From the NCBI RefSeq assembly GCF_031769195.1, contig NZ_JAVHNP010000002.1, positions 310,001 to 374,000 of the forward strand: DNA of 64,000 nucleotides, in the 5' to 3' direction. Position numbers and translations under genes: made by a program. Source of the stretch: Vreelandella sp031769195 (GTDB taxonomy: Bacteria; Pseudomonadota; Gammaproteobacteria; Pseudomonadales; Halomonadaceae). The notes beneath the pieces were generated by a model, which was not told the origin of the DNA, ran no database searches, and saw only the letters and a program-made list of their open reading frames with translations. This document shows, in pieces, positions 25,129-32,524 of the stretch (the stretch's first letter is position 1; every line of letters begins with the position of its first letter).

Positions 25129-26949
25129 ATGCTGGCGGTATGGGTCGATCAACTGCTGGGATTTGCCTCCGGGGCACTCTCGGCAATTAGGCAGCAGGAA
25201 CACTACCCCGACTTTATGACGTGGGTACGTGACAAAGGCGCGCAGGCGTTTAACGGCGATGTGGCCACCGCACAGGCGCTAGCGCCTATTTTATGGTCGC
25301 AAACCCCGTTAGAGCGGTTGGATTTTGCCAGCGAGCCCTTGGCAACACCTGGCCGCAACGAGCCGTGCTGGTGCGACTCCGGTCGCAAATATAAGCAGTG
25401 CTGCTACCGCGTCAACTTCCCCACTGACATTCCTGAGCAGATGATGTGGATGCTCTCGCTGCGTGAGTGGAAAGGTGCCACGCTGAAGGCGGCACTTGAA
25501 AGCCAGCAGGCACCGCCCCAAGCGCTGCTAGAAGCCGGGCTGATTGCTGCAGAGAGTGGCCAAACGGGCCGTTCTATGCAGATTTTGGAGTCGCTGTTTG
25601 ATGGCAGCGACTGGTCGCGCCTGCCAGAACAAGCTGAGCCTGCTTTTGAGATCCTGCTGGATATCTACCAGGAGCGAGGCTTTACCCGCAAGCGCGCCGA
25701 CCTGTTGGATGATGTAATGGAGCGCGGGCCGCTGTTTTTACGCGGTGTGGCGCTTGAGCGGCTGTGCTTGATGCATCTGGATAACGACGACTTAGATAGC
25801 GCTCGCGCGGCGTTTGTTAAAGCCCAGCAGGCGCTGCCCGATTCGCCAACGCTGGCCTACATTGAAGCCATGCTGCTGCTCCATGAAGGCCATGAGAAAG
25901 AGGCTAAGGAGCGCGCTAATTTCTGGTATCGCCGCTTGGTTCGCCAAGGGGATCTGGATGAAGACCAGCTTGATTTCCTAGCGGCCCTGGCGGATAACCC
26001 CGGCGCCACGCTTGCCGACCAGCTGTTAAGCGCTGAAGAGGACATGGCGACCCCCTTGGTCTCGCTTCAGGCACTGCTGGCAGCGCTGCCTACGGCTCCC
26101 AAGCTTTCCATTGAGCAGGATGCCGAGTCTGGCAGGCTGCATTACACCACCACTGCCCGTGAAGAGACCCTGTTTGCGGCGTGGCACGAGCAATTCCAGG
26201 TGCTGGTCGATGAAGAGGTTGCGCTGGGCTTTCGTGATGACCCGTGGGTTAACGCGGTGGATTGGATGTCGGAGCTATGTGCCCACCCGGAGTGGCTGGA
26301 TGCGCCGCAAGTGGTGCAAGATTTAACGCTTGCGTTAACCAGCCGTTTTGGCAGCCTGCCGTGGATGGCCCCCAGCTTGCTGGAGCCTTTGGCACTGCGA
26401 CTATCACGCTGGTTGGAGCAGGCCCGTGCCGCAGGCGACGGCAGCCTGTGCTGGGATGACGCTGACAACGCCATGCTGCTGCGCACGGGGTTAGCCCTGG
26501 TCGTTGGGATGGAGCGCGGGGCACGCCAACACTCCCGTGAGCTGGCTGAAGAGCTGTTAGCCATTGACCAAGAAGATAGTCTAGGTCTGAAAGAGCTGGT
26601 GTTAGACCAGCTATTGCGCGACGACCGCAATGAAGAAGCGCTGGCGCTGACGGAGGAGCCGCAAAAGGATGACGGCTCCTTGGTGTTGGGGCTGCTAATG
26701 GGTCGCACGTTGGCGCTTTATCGCTTAGAGCAGCAAGAGGCTGCCGAGACGGCGCTGGCTGAGGTCATTGCACACAATCGTCATGCGGTTGAGCTGTTGT
26801 GTGCTGACAACCCCAGGCCTTCCATGCCCCACGCCGATGGGCAGGTAGACCCCGGCTCACGGGCCGAGGCTTGGCAATACCGTACCTTAATGCGCGACCA
26901 GTGGCGCACCACGCCAGGGGCGCTGGCGTGGGTAGATAGCCACCGCTAA
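25129..26949 (+). CDS. SEC-C zinc-motif protein with TPR-like repeats
   Basis: 606 residues from the ATG at 25129 (GGAG 8 bases upstream). A SEC-C metal-binding motif PCWCDSGRKYKQCC lies at about 83-96; the remainder is all-helical with degenerate TPR-like repeats (AALESQQAPPQALLEAGL, AFVKAQQALPDSPTLAYIEA). SEC-C motifs also end SecA and YecA and bind zinc. The protein is acidic and cytoplasmic; function unknown. It follows the ABC1 kinase on the same strand after 113 bases and is convergent with the AmpG-like gene. Confidence 0.75.
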   Translation: MLAVWVDQLLGFASGALSAIRQQEHYPDFMTWVRDKGAQAFNGDVATAQALAPILWSQTPLERLDFASEPLATPGRNEPCWCDSGRKYKQCCYRVNFPTDIPEQMMWMLSLREWKGATLKAALESQQAPPQALLEAGLIAAESGQTGRSMQILESLFDGSDWSRLPEQAEPAFEILLDIYQERGFTRKRADLLDDVMERGPLFLRGVALERLCLMHLDNDDLDSARAAFVKAQQALPDSPTLAYIEAMLLLHEGHEKEAKERANFWYRRLVRQGDLDEDQLDFLAALADNPGATLADQLLSAEEDMATPLVSLQALLAALPTAPKLSIEQDAESGRLHYTTTAREETLFAAWHEQFQVLVDEEVALGFRDDPWVNAVDWMSELCAHPEWLDAPQVVQDLTLALTSRFGSLPWMAPSLLEPLALRLSRWLEQARAAGDGSLCWDDADNAMLLRTGLALVVGMERGARQHSRELAEELLAIDQEDSLGLKELVLDQLLRDDRNEEALALTEEPQKDDGSLVLGLLMGRTLALYRLEQQEAAETALAEVIAHNRHAVELLCADNPRPSMPHADGQVDPGSRAEAWQYRTLMRDQWRTTPGALAWVDSHR

Positions 26950-26965
26950 GCGTTTTTGAAGAGGG

Positions 26966-28336
26966 TTAGCGGCCTGCCTCGTTGACGGGGGTAGGCACCA
27001 GCTGTTTGTCTCGGCTTATCCACACTGCCAATAAGATGGCGGGTAAGCCGAGCAGCGTGGCCACCACAAAGAACGTCGCATAGCCTTGGGCGCTGACCAC
27101 GATCCCGCCAAACCCGCTCAGGAATTTCCCCGGTAGCGTCATCAGCGATGAAAATAGCGCGTACTGCGTGGCGGTATAGGCCCGCGAGGTCAAGCTAGAG
27201 AGAAAGGCGATAAACACTGCGCTGGCCAGACCATTGGCCAAGTTGTCGCCAATAATCGTGATGACCAGCATTGGTACCTGATTACCGATCAGTGCAAGCA
27301 CTGCAAACAGCAGGTTAGTGACCATCACGAGCCCAGCACCAAAGACCAGCAGCGGCCCAATGCCATAACGGGCCACCATGAGTCCGCCTAAAATCCCTCC
27401 CGTAATGCTCATCGCAATACCAAAAATATTGGTGACGTTGGCAATAGTGGCCAGCGAAAAGCCTAGGTCGATGTAGAGCGGGTTGGCCATGGAGGCCATG
27501 GCCAAGTCGCTAATGCGGAACACCGCAATAAACACCAAGATGCCCATCGCCTTCACCCCATAGCGGCGGAAGAAGTCGGTAAACGGGCACACAATGGCAC
27601 CAATCACCCAGGCACCTAAACGGCGCAGCGTTTTCGGCTGGCCCCGGCTGGCGCGAATAAACGCCCGTACCTTGGGTTCATGAATTAATTGCACGGTTAA
27701 CGAGGCGCGCTTGGGCTCTGGCCGAATCAGCACGGTCAGTACTCCGATGCCTACCAGCGCGGCCATCGTGAGGTAGGCCGCGTTCCAGGATACCGCCGAT
27801 GCCACGTAGAGCGCGCCAGCGCCTGCCGCCAACAGCCCACCGCGATAGCCAATAATATAGGTGGAGGCCATGGCCGCCTGCACATTATCATCGGCGGACT
27901 CAATGCGATACGCGTCAATCGCGATATCTTGGGTGGCAGAGCCAAACGCCACTAGGAGTGCAAACGCGGCAACCCAGCCAAGATTGCCGATGGGGTCGAG
28001 GCCTGCCAAGCCAACGAGTCCTGCCGCGATCATACCTTGGGCTAGCAGCATCCAGCCTCTGCGCTGGCCAAAGGTGCGCGTGAGCAGCGGCAGCGCAAGC
28101 CGATCCACAATCGGTGCCCAGAAGAACTTGATCGAGTAGAGCATGCCGATCCAGGCAAAGAAGCCAATGGCGGCGACTTCGACACCGTCACTGCGTAGCC
28201 ATGCCGAGAGCGTAGAAAACACCAGCAAAAAAGGCAGACCAGCGGAAAAACCTAAAAACAGCATGGTGATCACCGGCGCTCGGCAGTAAATACCAAGCGC
28301 CGCCAGCCAACTGCGCTGGGGTGTCGGGGTGGGCAT
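26966..28336 (-). CDS. MFS permease, AmpG family (muropeptide transporter)
   Basis: 456 residues with about 12 to 14 hydrophobic helices. The N-terminal blocks GFSAGLPFLLVFSTLSAWLR, FAWIGMLYSIKFFWAPIVDR and ATQDIAIDAYRIE are the AmpG signature. AmpG imports anhydromuropeptides from the periplasm for peptidoglycan recycling. The length fits the short AmpG type. ATG at 28336 chosen because GGAG is 11 bases upstream; an alternative GTG overlaps that site. Convergent with the SEC-C gene (16-base gap) and divergent from slyD. Confidence 0.88.
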   Translation of the reverse strand: MPTPTPQRSWLAALGIYCRAPVITMLFLGFSAGLPFLLVFSTLSAWLRSDGVEVAAIGFFAWIGMLYSIKFFWAPIVDRLALPLLTRTFGQRRGWMLLAQGMIAAGLVGLAGLDPIGNLGWVAAFALLVAFGSATQDIAIDAYRIESADDNVQAAMASTYIIGYRGGLLAAGAGALYVASAVSWNAAYLTMAALVGIGVLTVLIRPEPKRASLTVQLIHEPKVRAFIRASRGQPKTLRRLGAWVIGAIVCPFTDFFRRYGVKAMGILVFIAVFRISDLAMASMANPLYIDLGFSLATIANVTNIFGIAMSITGGILGGLMVARYGIGPLLVFGAGLVMVTNLLFAVLALIGNQVPMLVITIIGDNLANGLASAVFIAFLSSLTSRAYTATQYALFSSLMTLPGKFLSGFGGIVVSAQGYATFFVVATLLGLPAILLAVWISRDKQLVPTPVNEAGR

Positions 28337-28468
28337 GTAGTGGTGCACTCCAAAAAGAAAACGTCAGCGTCGAGGCCCGCTCAAAAACCGGTCGGTGTTA
28401 GACTAGGCCTAGGGTTCATGGTCAGAGTTCCATGACAAAGCCGACAGCTTACCGGAGAGGAGTTTTCC

Positions 28469-28987
28469 ATGTCGATTACCGCCCATCAGGTCGTCACCCT
28501 GCACTATGTTCTCAGCGATGTGCTTAGCGATGGCAGTACCCGCGTGCTGGACGACTCCAATGCACGTCAAAAGCCCCTGGAATACCTGCATGGCCACGAC
28601 AATATTTTGCCGGGCCTGGAGCGGGAACTGGACGGTAAAGCCGCTGGCGACGAACTGCGCGTCACGCTGGCACCGGCAGATGCCTACGGCCTGCGCAATG
28701 ATGACCTAGTGCAAGAGGTGAGCCGCGCCTCGTTTGGCGGCGCAGACATTGAGCCTGGCAGCCGCTTTCAAACGGAAGGCGAAGCGGGGCCGCAAATCGT
28801 GACCGTGCTAAACATAGAGGGCGAGACCGTCACAGTAGATACCAATCATCCTCTGGCGGGTCACACCTTGCGCTATCAGGTCAAAATTTTAGACGTGCGT
28901 GAAGCCACCCGTGCCGAACTGGCGAAAGGGCATCCGCTGCCACTGGGTACAGAACACAGCAAAGTGGAAGACCGCAAAGTGCTTTAA
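28469..28987 (+). CDS. slyD: FKBP-type peptidyl-prolyl isomerase, SlyD-like
   Basis: 172 residues. FKBP core with inserted flap domain: VVTLHYVLSDV, EYLHGHDNILPGLERELDGK, LAPADAYGLRNDDLVQEV and TVDTNHPLAGHTLRYQVKIL. The C terminus is short and lacks the His/Cys-rich nickel tail of E. coli SlyD, so it may act only as folding isomerase and chaperone. Double purine-rich ribosome site GGAGAGGAG before the ATG. Cytoplasmic. Confidence 0.92.
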   Translation: MSITAHQVVTLHYVLSDVLSDGSTRVLDDSNARQKPLEYLHGHDNILPGLERELDGKAAGDELRVTLAPADAYGLRNDDLVQEVSRASFGGADIEPGSRFQTEGEAGPQIVTVLNIEGETVTVDTNHPLAGHTLRYQVKILDVREATRAELAKGHPLPLGTEHSKVEDRKVL

Positions 28988-29020
28988 GCCTCCTGAAACC
29001 TCTTTAAGCCCCCCTAAAAT

Positions 29021-29111
29021 CTGACCTGTATCAAGTTCTGGTTTGCCTTCGCTCAGGCCATTTTAAAAGCTTGACCCAGGTCAGTTTCCCCGTTTTTAAA
29101 CCCAGTACGAT
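29021..29111 (+). promoter_or_regulatory. Two FNR/ANR-like boxes and promoter of the small ccoM-like gene
   Basis: CTGACCTGTATCAAG (29021-29035) and TTGACCCAGGTCAG (29071-29084) each match the TTGAT-N4-ATCAA consensus at most positions. TACGAT (29106-29111) is a plausible -10; this would place the second box at about -41.5 and the first near -91, the standard class II arrangement for an oxygen-controlled promoter. Confidence 0.55.
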
Positions 29112-29143
29112 GGCCCCATACATTACAGCGGGAGGGGAACATC

Positions 29144-29269
29144 ATGTACTGGGACGACGCTGTTATTTTCGGTTTAGCCACTGTCGCCTTAGTGATCGCC
29201 TTTATGGTCGGTTGGGTGGGCTTTGTGATTCGTGATCATCTGCGTAAGGATGAGCGCAAAAAGTCTTAA
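29144..29269 (+). CDS. 41-residue single-helix membrane protein, CcoM-like
   Basis: Too short for usual gene callers. ATG follows GGAGGGG by 6 bases and a strong terminator closes the unit. The peptide begins MYWDDAVIFG, has one membrane helix (about 8-29) and a charged basic tail (RDHLRKDERKKS). Layout and several positions (M-x-x-D-x-x-V, G-x-x-TV-x-L, AF-x-x-G, x-D-x-x-K) resemble CcoM, the small subunit of cbb3-type cytochrome oxidase in Pseudomonas stutzeri, as I recall it. FNR-like boxes upstream support a low-oxygen respiratory role. The assignment is inference. Confidence 0.6.
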   Translation: MYWDDAVIFGLATVALVIAFMVGWVGFVIRDHLRKDERKKS

Positions 29270-29336
29270 GTGTTCGTTAGCGGGTTGTAACAGTCGTCAG
29301 GGGAGGGGGCTTGCGCCAAGGTGTAAGCTTCCTGTT

Positions 29337-29362
29337 GCCGGCCCATTGGGCCGGCTTTTTTT
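29337..29362 (+). terminator. Intrinsic terminator after the ccoM-like gene
   Basis: Perfect stem GCCGGCCC / GGGCCGGC with a 3-base loop, followed by seven T residues. Confidence 0.95.
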
Positions 29363-29501
29363 GTGCCTTTTTTTCACCAGCAGATGAAGGCGCCAGCGCG
29401 TTTATTTATGTGGGTAGACGTTGAAGAGCATTGGCCGTCATGCTCTGGTAAAGTGCGTTAATCACAATAATGCATTAAACCGAACTAGGAAATTGACCGC
29501 T

Positions 29502-30023
29502 ATGAACGCTGTTCTGTCACGCTTGCCCTTGCGGCATTCTTTGCGCCATAACGATGGGGCGCTCATTAAAGCAGCAGTGGTGCTACTCCTCTTATTCATC
29601 ACCTGGCTGCCGTTAGCTGCGCAGGCTCAGGCGCTGAGCCTTGTGAATGGCGACTCGACTCAGAAGGTAGCGCTAGGCGATTTGCGAGACCGTTCGGATA
29701 CCACCTTTACTATTTTTGATCCTTACCAAGGCCGCGAGGTTGAAATGCGCGGCGTGTCGTTTCGTGATTTTTTAATTGAACATTTTGGCGCAGTGCCGCC
29801 CACCTTGCATTTTACGGCCTGGGATGACTATGAGGTGAGCCTGGGTGGCTGGGATGACCCGAGCTGGTATTTAGTGACCATGGAAGACGACGAGCCATTG
29901 ACGCTGAGATCACGTGGACCTATCCGGCTGGTGGAGCGTGAGTACAGCGGGCGTGATGTTGAAAATTTACGTGATTTTAACGACTGGATCTGGATGGTGC
30001 GTAGTATCGAGGCGCAGTGGTGA
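29502..30023 (+). CDS. Exported protein with oxidoreductase molybdopterin-binding-like domain
   Basis: 173 residues from the ATG at 29502 (AGGA 12 bases upstream). A signal peptide (AAVVLLLLFITWLPLAAQAQA region) sends it to the periplasm. The mature part (EMRGVSFRDFLIEHFGAVPP, AWDDYEVSL, GPIRLVERE, WIWMVRSIEAQW) follows the pattern of small SUOX-fold domains, but the cofactor-binding Cys of sulphite oxidase is absent, so a sensor or binding role is more likely than catalysis. It overlaps the next gene, a diguanylate cyclase with a periplasmic sensor loop, by 4 bases; a ligand-sensing pair is likely. Confidence 0.7.
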   Translation: MNAVLSRLPLRHSLRHNDGALIKAAVVLLLLFITWLPLAAQAQALSLVNGDSTQKVALGDLRDRSDTTFTIFDPYQGREVEMRGVSFRDFLIEHFGAVPPTLHFTAWDDYEVSLGGWDDPSWYLVTMEDDEPLTLRSRGPIRLVEREYSGRDVENLRDFNDWIWMVRSIEAQW

Positions 30024-31159
30024 GTCAAAAAGATCCTCATACCTCTCACGAACCTTCGAGTATTCGCAGGGGGGCACGACGTCTTTTTACTTGGTTGTCC
30101 CTAAGTCTGATGAGTTTTGTAGGGCTCATGGTCTTGATTGTGTATGAGGCCCGCTGGGTTTACCCGGAAATTCAAGCATATTTTAGTCAGACGGGGAGTT
30201 TGACAGGGCAACAATTGGCCACGCGTGCCCGTGGGTATGTTCAGCGTGCCCAAGAAGAGCTGTTAGTTGCGACTTCCCCTATGGAAATTAACAGTGCTCG
30301 CCATGCGCTGGAGCTAGCTTATGGCTTGTTTGACGTGGATATTTATCAACAAAAGTACGCCTGCACGGCGCCCAGCTTGGCATTGATTGATGACATTGCC
30401 AGCCTGCTTGATAATGATCAAATCGACCCTTTCGACGCTGCTCACGCGCTGTTTATTCCTGTGCAGTGCTTAACCAGTATCGAAATGAACCAGCTTGATC
30501 GTCGTGGGATGGCGATTAACCATTTCTCTGATAGTACCCGTCGACACAACCAGGTGCTGACCTACTCCAGCCTGCTGATATTCGCGTTAGGATTGCTGTT
30601 TTGGGCCATGCATCAGCGACAACTGCGGCGCACCCAGCGGGCAACTGCCGAAAAGCTTAGTTGGATGGCGCGCGCAATGCGTGACCCGCTGACGGGGATT
30701 GGCAACCGCAGTGCGCTGTACCAGGATGTGGTGGCTTACTCGAATCGCTCCATGGGCCTGATTCTGGTCGATATCGATTTTTTTAAACAGTATAACGACG
30801 CGCTGGGCCATCCAGAAGGAGACCGCTTACTACGCCAGTTAGCCACTTTGTTGGAGGAGGCGTTGGGCGAAGAGGCTAAGCTGTACCGTTTAGGGGGTGA
30901 TGAGTTTGCAGCGTTGCTGCCGTGCCCCACTGATAAAGCGCTCGCTCAGTTTTGTGAGGCGGTGCAGGTGGGGCTTGAAGAAGCGCAATGCCCACACCCT
31001 GCTCATCCTGATAATAAAGGGGTCACCTTAAGTATTGGGGGCGCGCGCTTTGTGGCTGACGCCACCTCGTTTGCAGCGGCTTATGAAGCGGCCGACAAAG
31101 CGCTTTACCAAGTGAAAACAGCCGGGCGTGATGGCTGGCAGATCACTGCAAGCGCATAA
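30020..31159 (+). CDS. Diguanylate cyclase with periplasmic sensor loop
   Basis: About 379 residues from the GTG at 30020, which overlaps the previous stop (GTGA). Two membrane helices (about 22-44 and 180-200) bracket a periplasmic domain of about 135 residues with two Cys. The cytoplasmic GGDEF domain starts at DPLTGIGNRSALY and has active-site GGDEF; the RxxD inhibitory site is not preserved (EEAK at that position). It makes c-di-GMP, probably in response to the co-transcribed periplasmic protein. Its end overlaps the convergent globin gene by 17 bases. Confidence 0.88.
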   Translation: MSQKDPHTSHEPSSIRRGARRLFTWLSLSLMSFVGLMVLIVYEARWVYPEIQAYFSQTGSLTGQQLATRARGYVQRAQEELLVATSPMEINSARHALELAYGLFDVDIYQQKYACTAPSLALIDDIASLLDNDQIDPFDAAHALFIPVQCLTSIEMNQLDRRGMAINHFSDSTRRHNQVLTYSSLLIFALGLLFWAMHQRQLRRTQRATAEKLSWMARAMRDPLTGIGNRSALYQDVVAYSNRSMGLILVDIDFFKQYNDALGHPEGDRLLRQLATLLEEALGEEAKLYRLGGDEFAALLPCPTDKALAQFCEAVQVGLEEAQCPHPAHPDNKGVTLSIGGARFVADATSFAAAYEAADKALYQVKTAGRDGWQITASA

Positions 31160-31604
31160 CGTCTTCATACATGGGAGCTAAGCGGCCTAACATATCATTA
31201 CGGGCCGCCAGCGGTACGCCAACCTCGACCATGGCAGCATCTAAATACTCGACGACGCGATTAAAGTGCGCATCGGTAATGCCCATGGTTTGGTGGGCGC
31301 GGTCCATGGGTGGGCCATCGTACTGGCAGGGGCCGTCGCTTACATCGCAGAGCTGAGTCGCCAGCGACGCTGCAAACAGGTCAATATTGCTATTGGCAAA
31401 ATAGCTAACGACCTCTTCATCGTCGGCAATGCGGTACAGCAGATTTTCAACGACGGCATCAATGGCGGGTTGGCCGCCCATGCGTTCGTACAGTGTCGTT
31501 TGTTGAGAGTGCTGAGCGCAGCCGACGAGCGTCAGCGTTCCGATCAAGGCACCGGCCATTAAAGTGCTGCGGGAAGCGTTTTTTACTATCTGAGAGAGGC
31601 TCAT
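31143..31604 (-). CDS. Lipoprotein-anchored truncated haemoglobin
   Basis: 153 residues. Lipoprotein signal with lipobox LVGC (Cys29), then a group-I-like truncated globin: LYERMGGQPAIDAVVENLLY (helices A/B), YFANSNIDLFAASLATQL, and HQTMGITDAHFNRVVEYL, where the His of DAHFN is the likely proximal haem ligand. The two cysteines in QLCDVSDGPCQY are unusual and could form a disulphide in the periplasm. Export of a globin suggests periplasmic O2 or NO binding. AAGGA precedes the ATG. Last gene of a four-gene minus-strand run with DUF3034, GGDEF-EAL and cupredoxin proteins. Confidence 0.85.
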   Translation of the reverse strand: MSLSQIVKNASRSTLMAGALIGTLTLVGCAQHSQQTTLYERMGGQPAIDAVVENLLYRIADDEEVVSYFANSNIDLFAASLATQLCDVSDGPCQYDGPPMDRAHQTMGITDAHFNRVVEYLDAAMVEVGVPLAARNDMLGRLAPMYEDVMRLQ

Positions 31605-31649
31605 AGGGCGGTTCCTTGTGACATCGCCGGGTGAAATGGCAAGAGCGGT

Positions 31650-32507
31650 TTAAAACGCCGCCTGTAAGGAGAGGTAGCCGCCGCGTTGGGAGGGCAGGCC
31701 TGCAATATCGCCTAAATCCAGCCAGGCACCGGTCAGAGAAACGTGCTTATTGAAGAAGTAGGCGCTGTAGACGCTCTGCCAATCTTCTTCATCGGCCACA
31801 CTTAAATTATCCGGCTTTTGACGGTATTCGGTGCCCACGACCCAGTTAGGCGTGACGAAAACGCCCACGCTGCCTTCTGCCATCCAGGCGTGGCCGCCCT
31901 GGTCGCCGCCAAAGCCTAATAGCCCACCTTGGTTAGCAGAGGTATTGCGTAACGTGGCGTTCAGGAGCACGTTGCGACCTAAAAGCGCGTCAAACAGTAG
32001 CTTACTGGCACTAAGGTAGGCATCGGTGCCGTTCACGTCATCGGCCCCTAGCGCCGTGGGGACGCTGCCATCTACTAGGCGTTTGTGCATGACGCCAGCG
32101 CTCCACACGCCTAAAGGGTGATAAAGGACGTCACCAAACAGGCGCACTTTTGCGCCATAAATATCCTGCTCTAGCTCACCACCCAGTGTCGATAGCTCAA
32201 AGGTTTGGCGGGCAATCGAGAACTCCATGCGGTCGTGAAGGTTAACGCTGGCACCCGTTACAGTAAGCTGGTAGTCATCTACCCAGGCCCGAGTGGCCGC
32301 TGCGGTAACGCCTATTTCATCATCGCTTGCCGTGCTGGAAAGCACGGCCCACGGCGAGAGGCCGCCCCCTGCGGCCCCTTCGATGGCGCTTACTGCGCCA
32401 GTGCCTAAAATGCGGCTGCCTGCCATGCTTGGCAGAGCTACTAACATAGCGCTAAGCGCGGTTGCCGCCACAAGGGCACGCCGTTGTGAAGAGCCAGTAT
32501 TGCGCAT
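31650..32507 (-). CDS. DUF3034-family outer-membrane-like protein
   Basis: About 285 residues from the ATG at 32507 (AAGGGA upstream); a 23-codon extension is rejected. Signal peptide (ALVAATALSAMLVALPSMA), then an alternating beta-strand protein with DUF3034 landmarks: VSAIEGAAGGGLSPWAVL, FSIARQTFEL, LRNTSANQGGLLGFGGDQGG, GTEYRQKPDNLS and a final aromatic residue (LQAAF) typical of beta-barrels inserted by Bam. Role unknown. Seventeen bases downstream of the GGDEF-EAL gene, so co-transcribed. Confidence 0.8.
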   Translation of the reverse strand: MRNTGSSQRRALVAATALSAMLVALPSMAGSRILGTGAVSAIEGAAGGGLSPWAVLSSTASDDEIGVTAAATRAWVDDYQLTVTGASVNLHDRMEFSIARQTFELSTLGGELEQDIYGAKVRLFGDVLYHPLGVWSAGVMHKRLVDGSVPTALGADDVNGTDAYLSASKLLFDALLGRNVLLNATLRNTSANQGGLLGFGGDQGGHAWMAEGSVGVFVTPNWVVGTEYRQKPDNLSVADEEDWQSVYSAYFFNKHVSLTGAWLDLGDIAGLPSQRGGYLSLQAAF

Positions 32508-32524
32508 AGTGTTCCCTTTTCTAA

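Noticed and set aside
29021..29084. FNR-like boxes as a regulator site for slyD
   Set aside because: They lie downstream of slyD and at correct distance to a -10 element for the next small gene.
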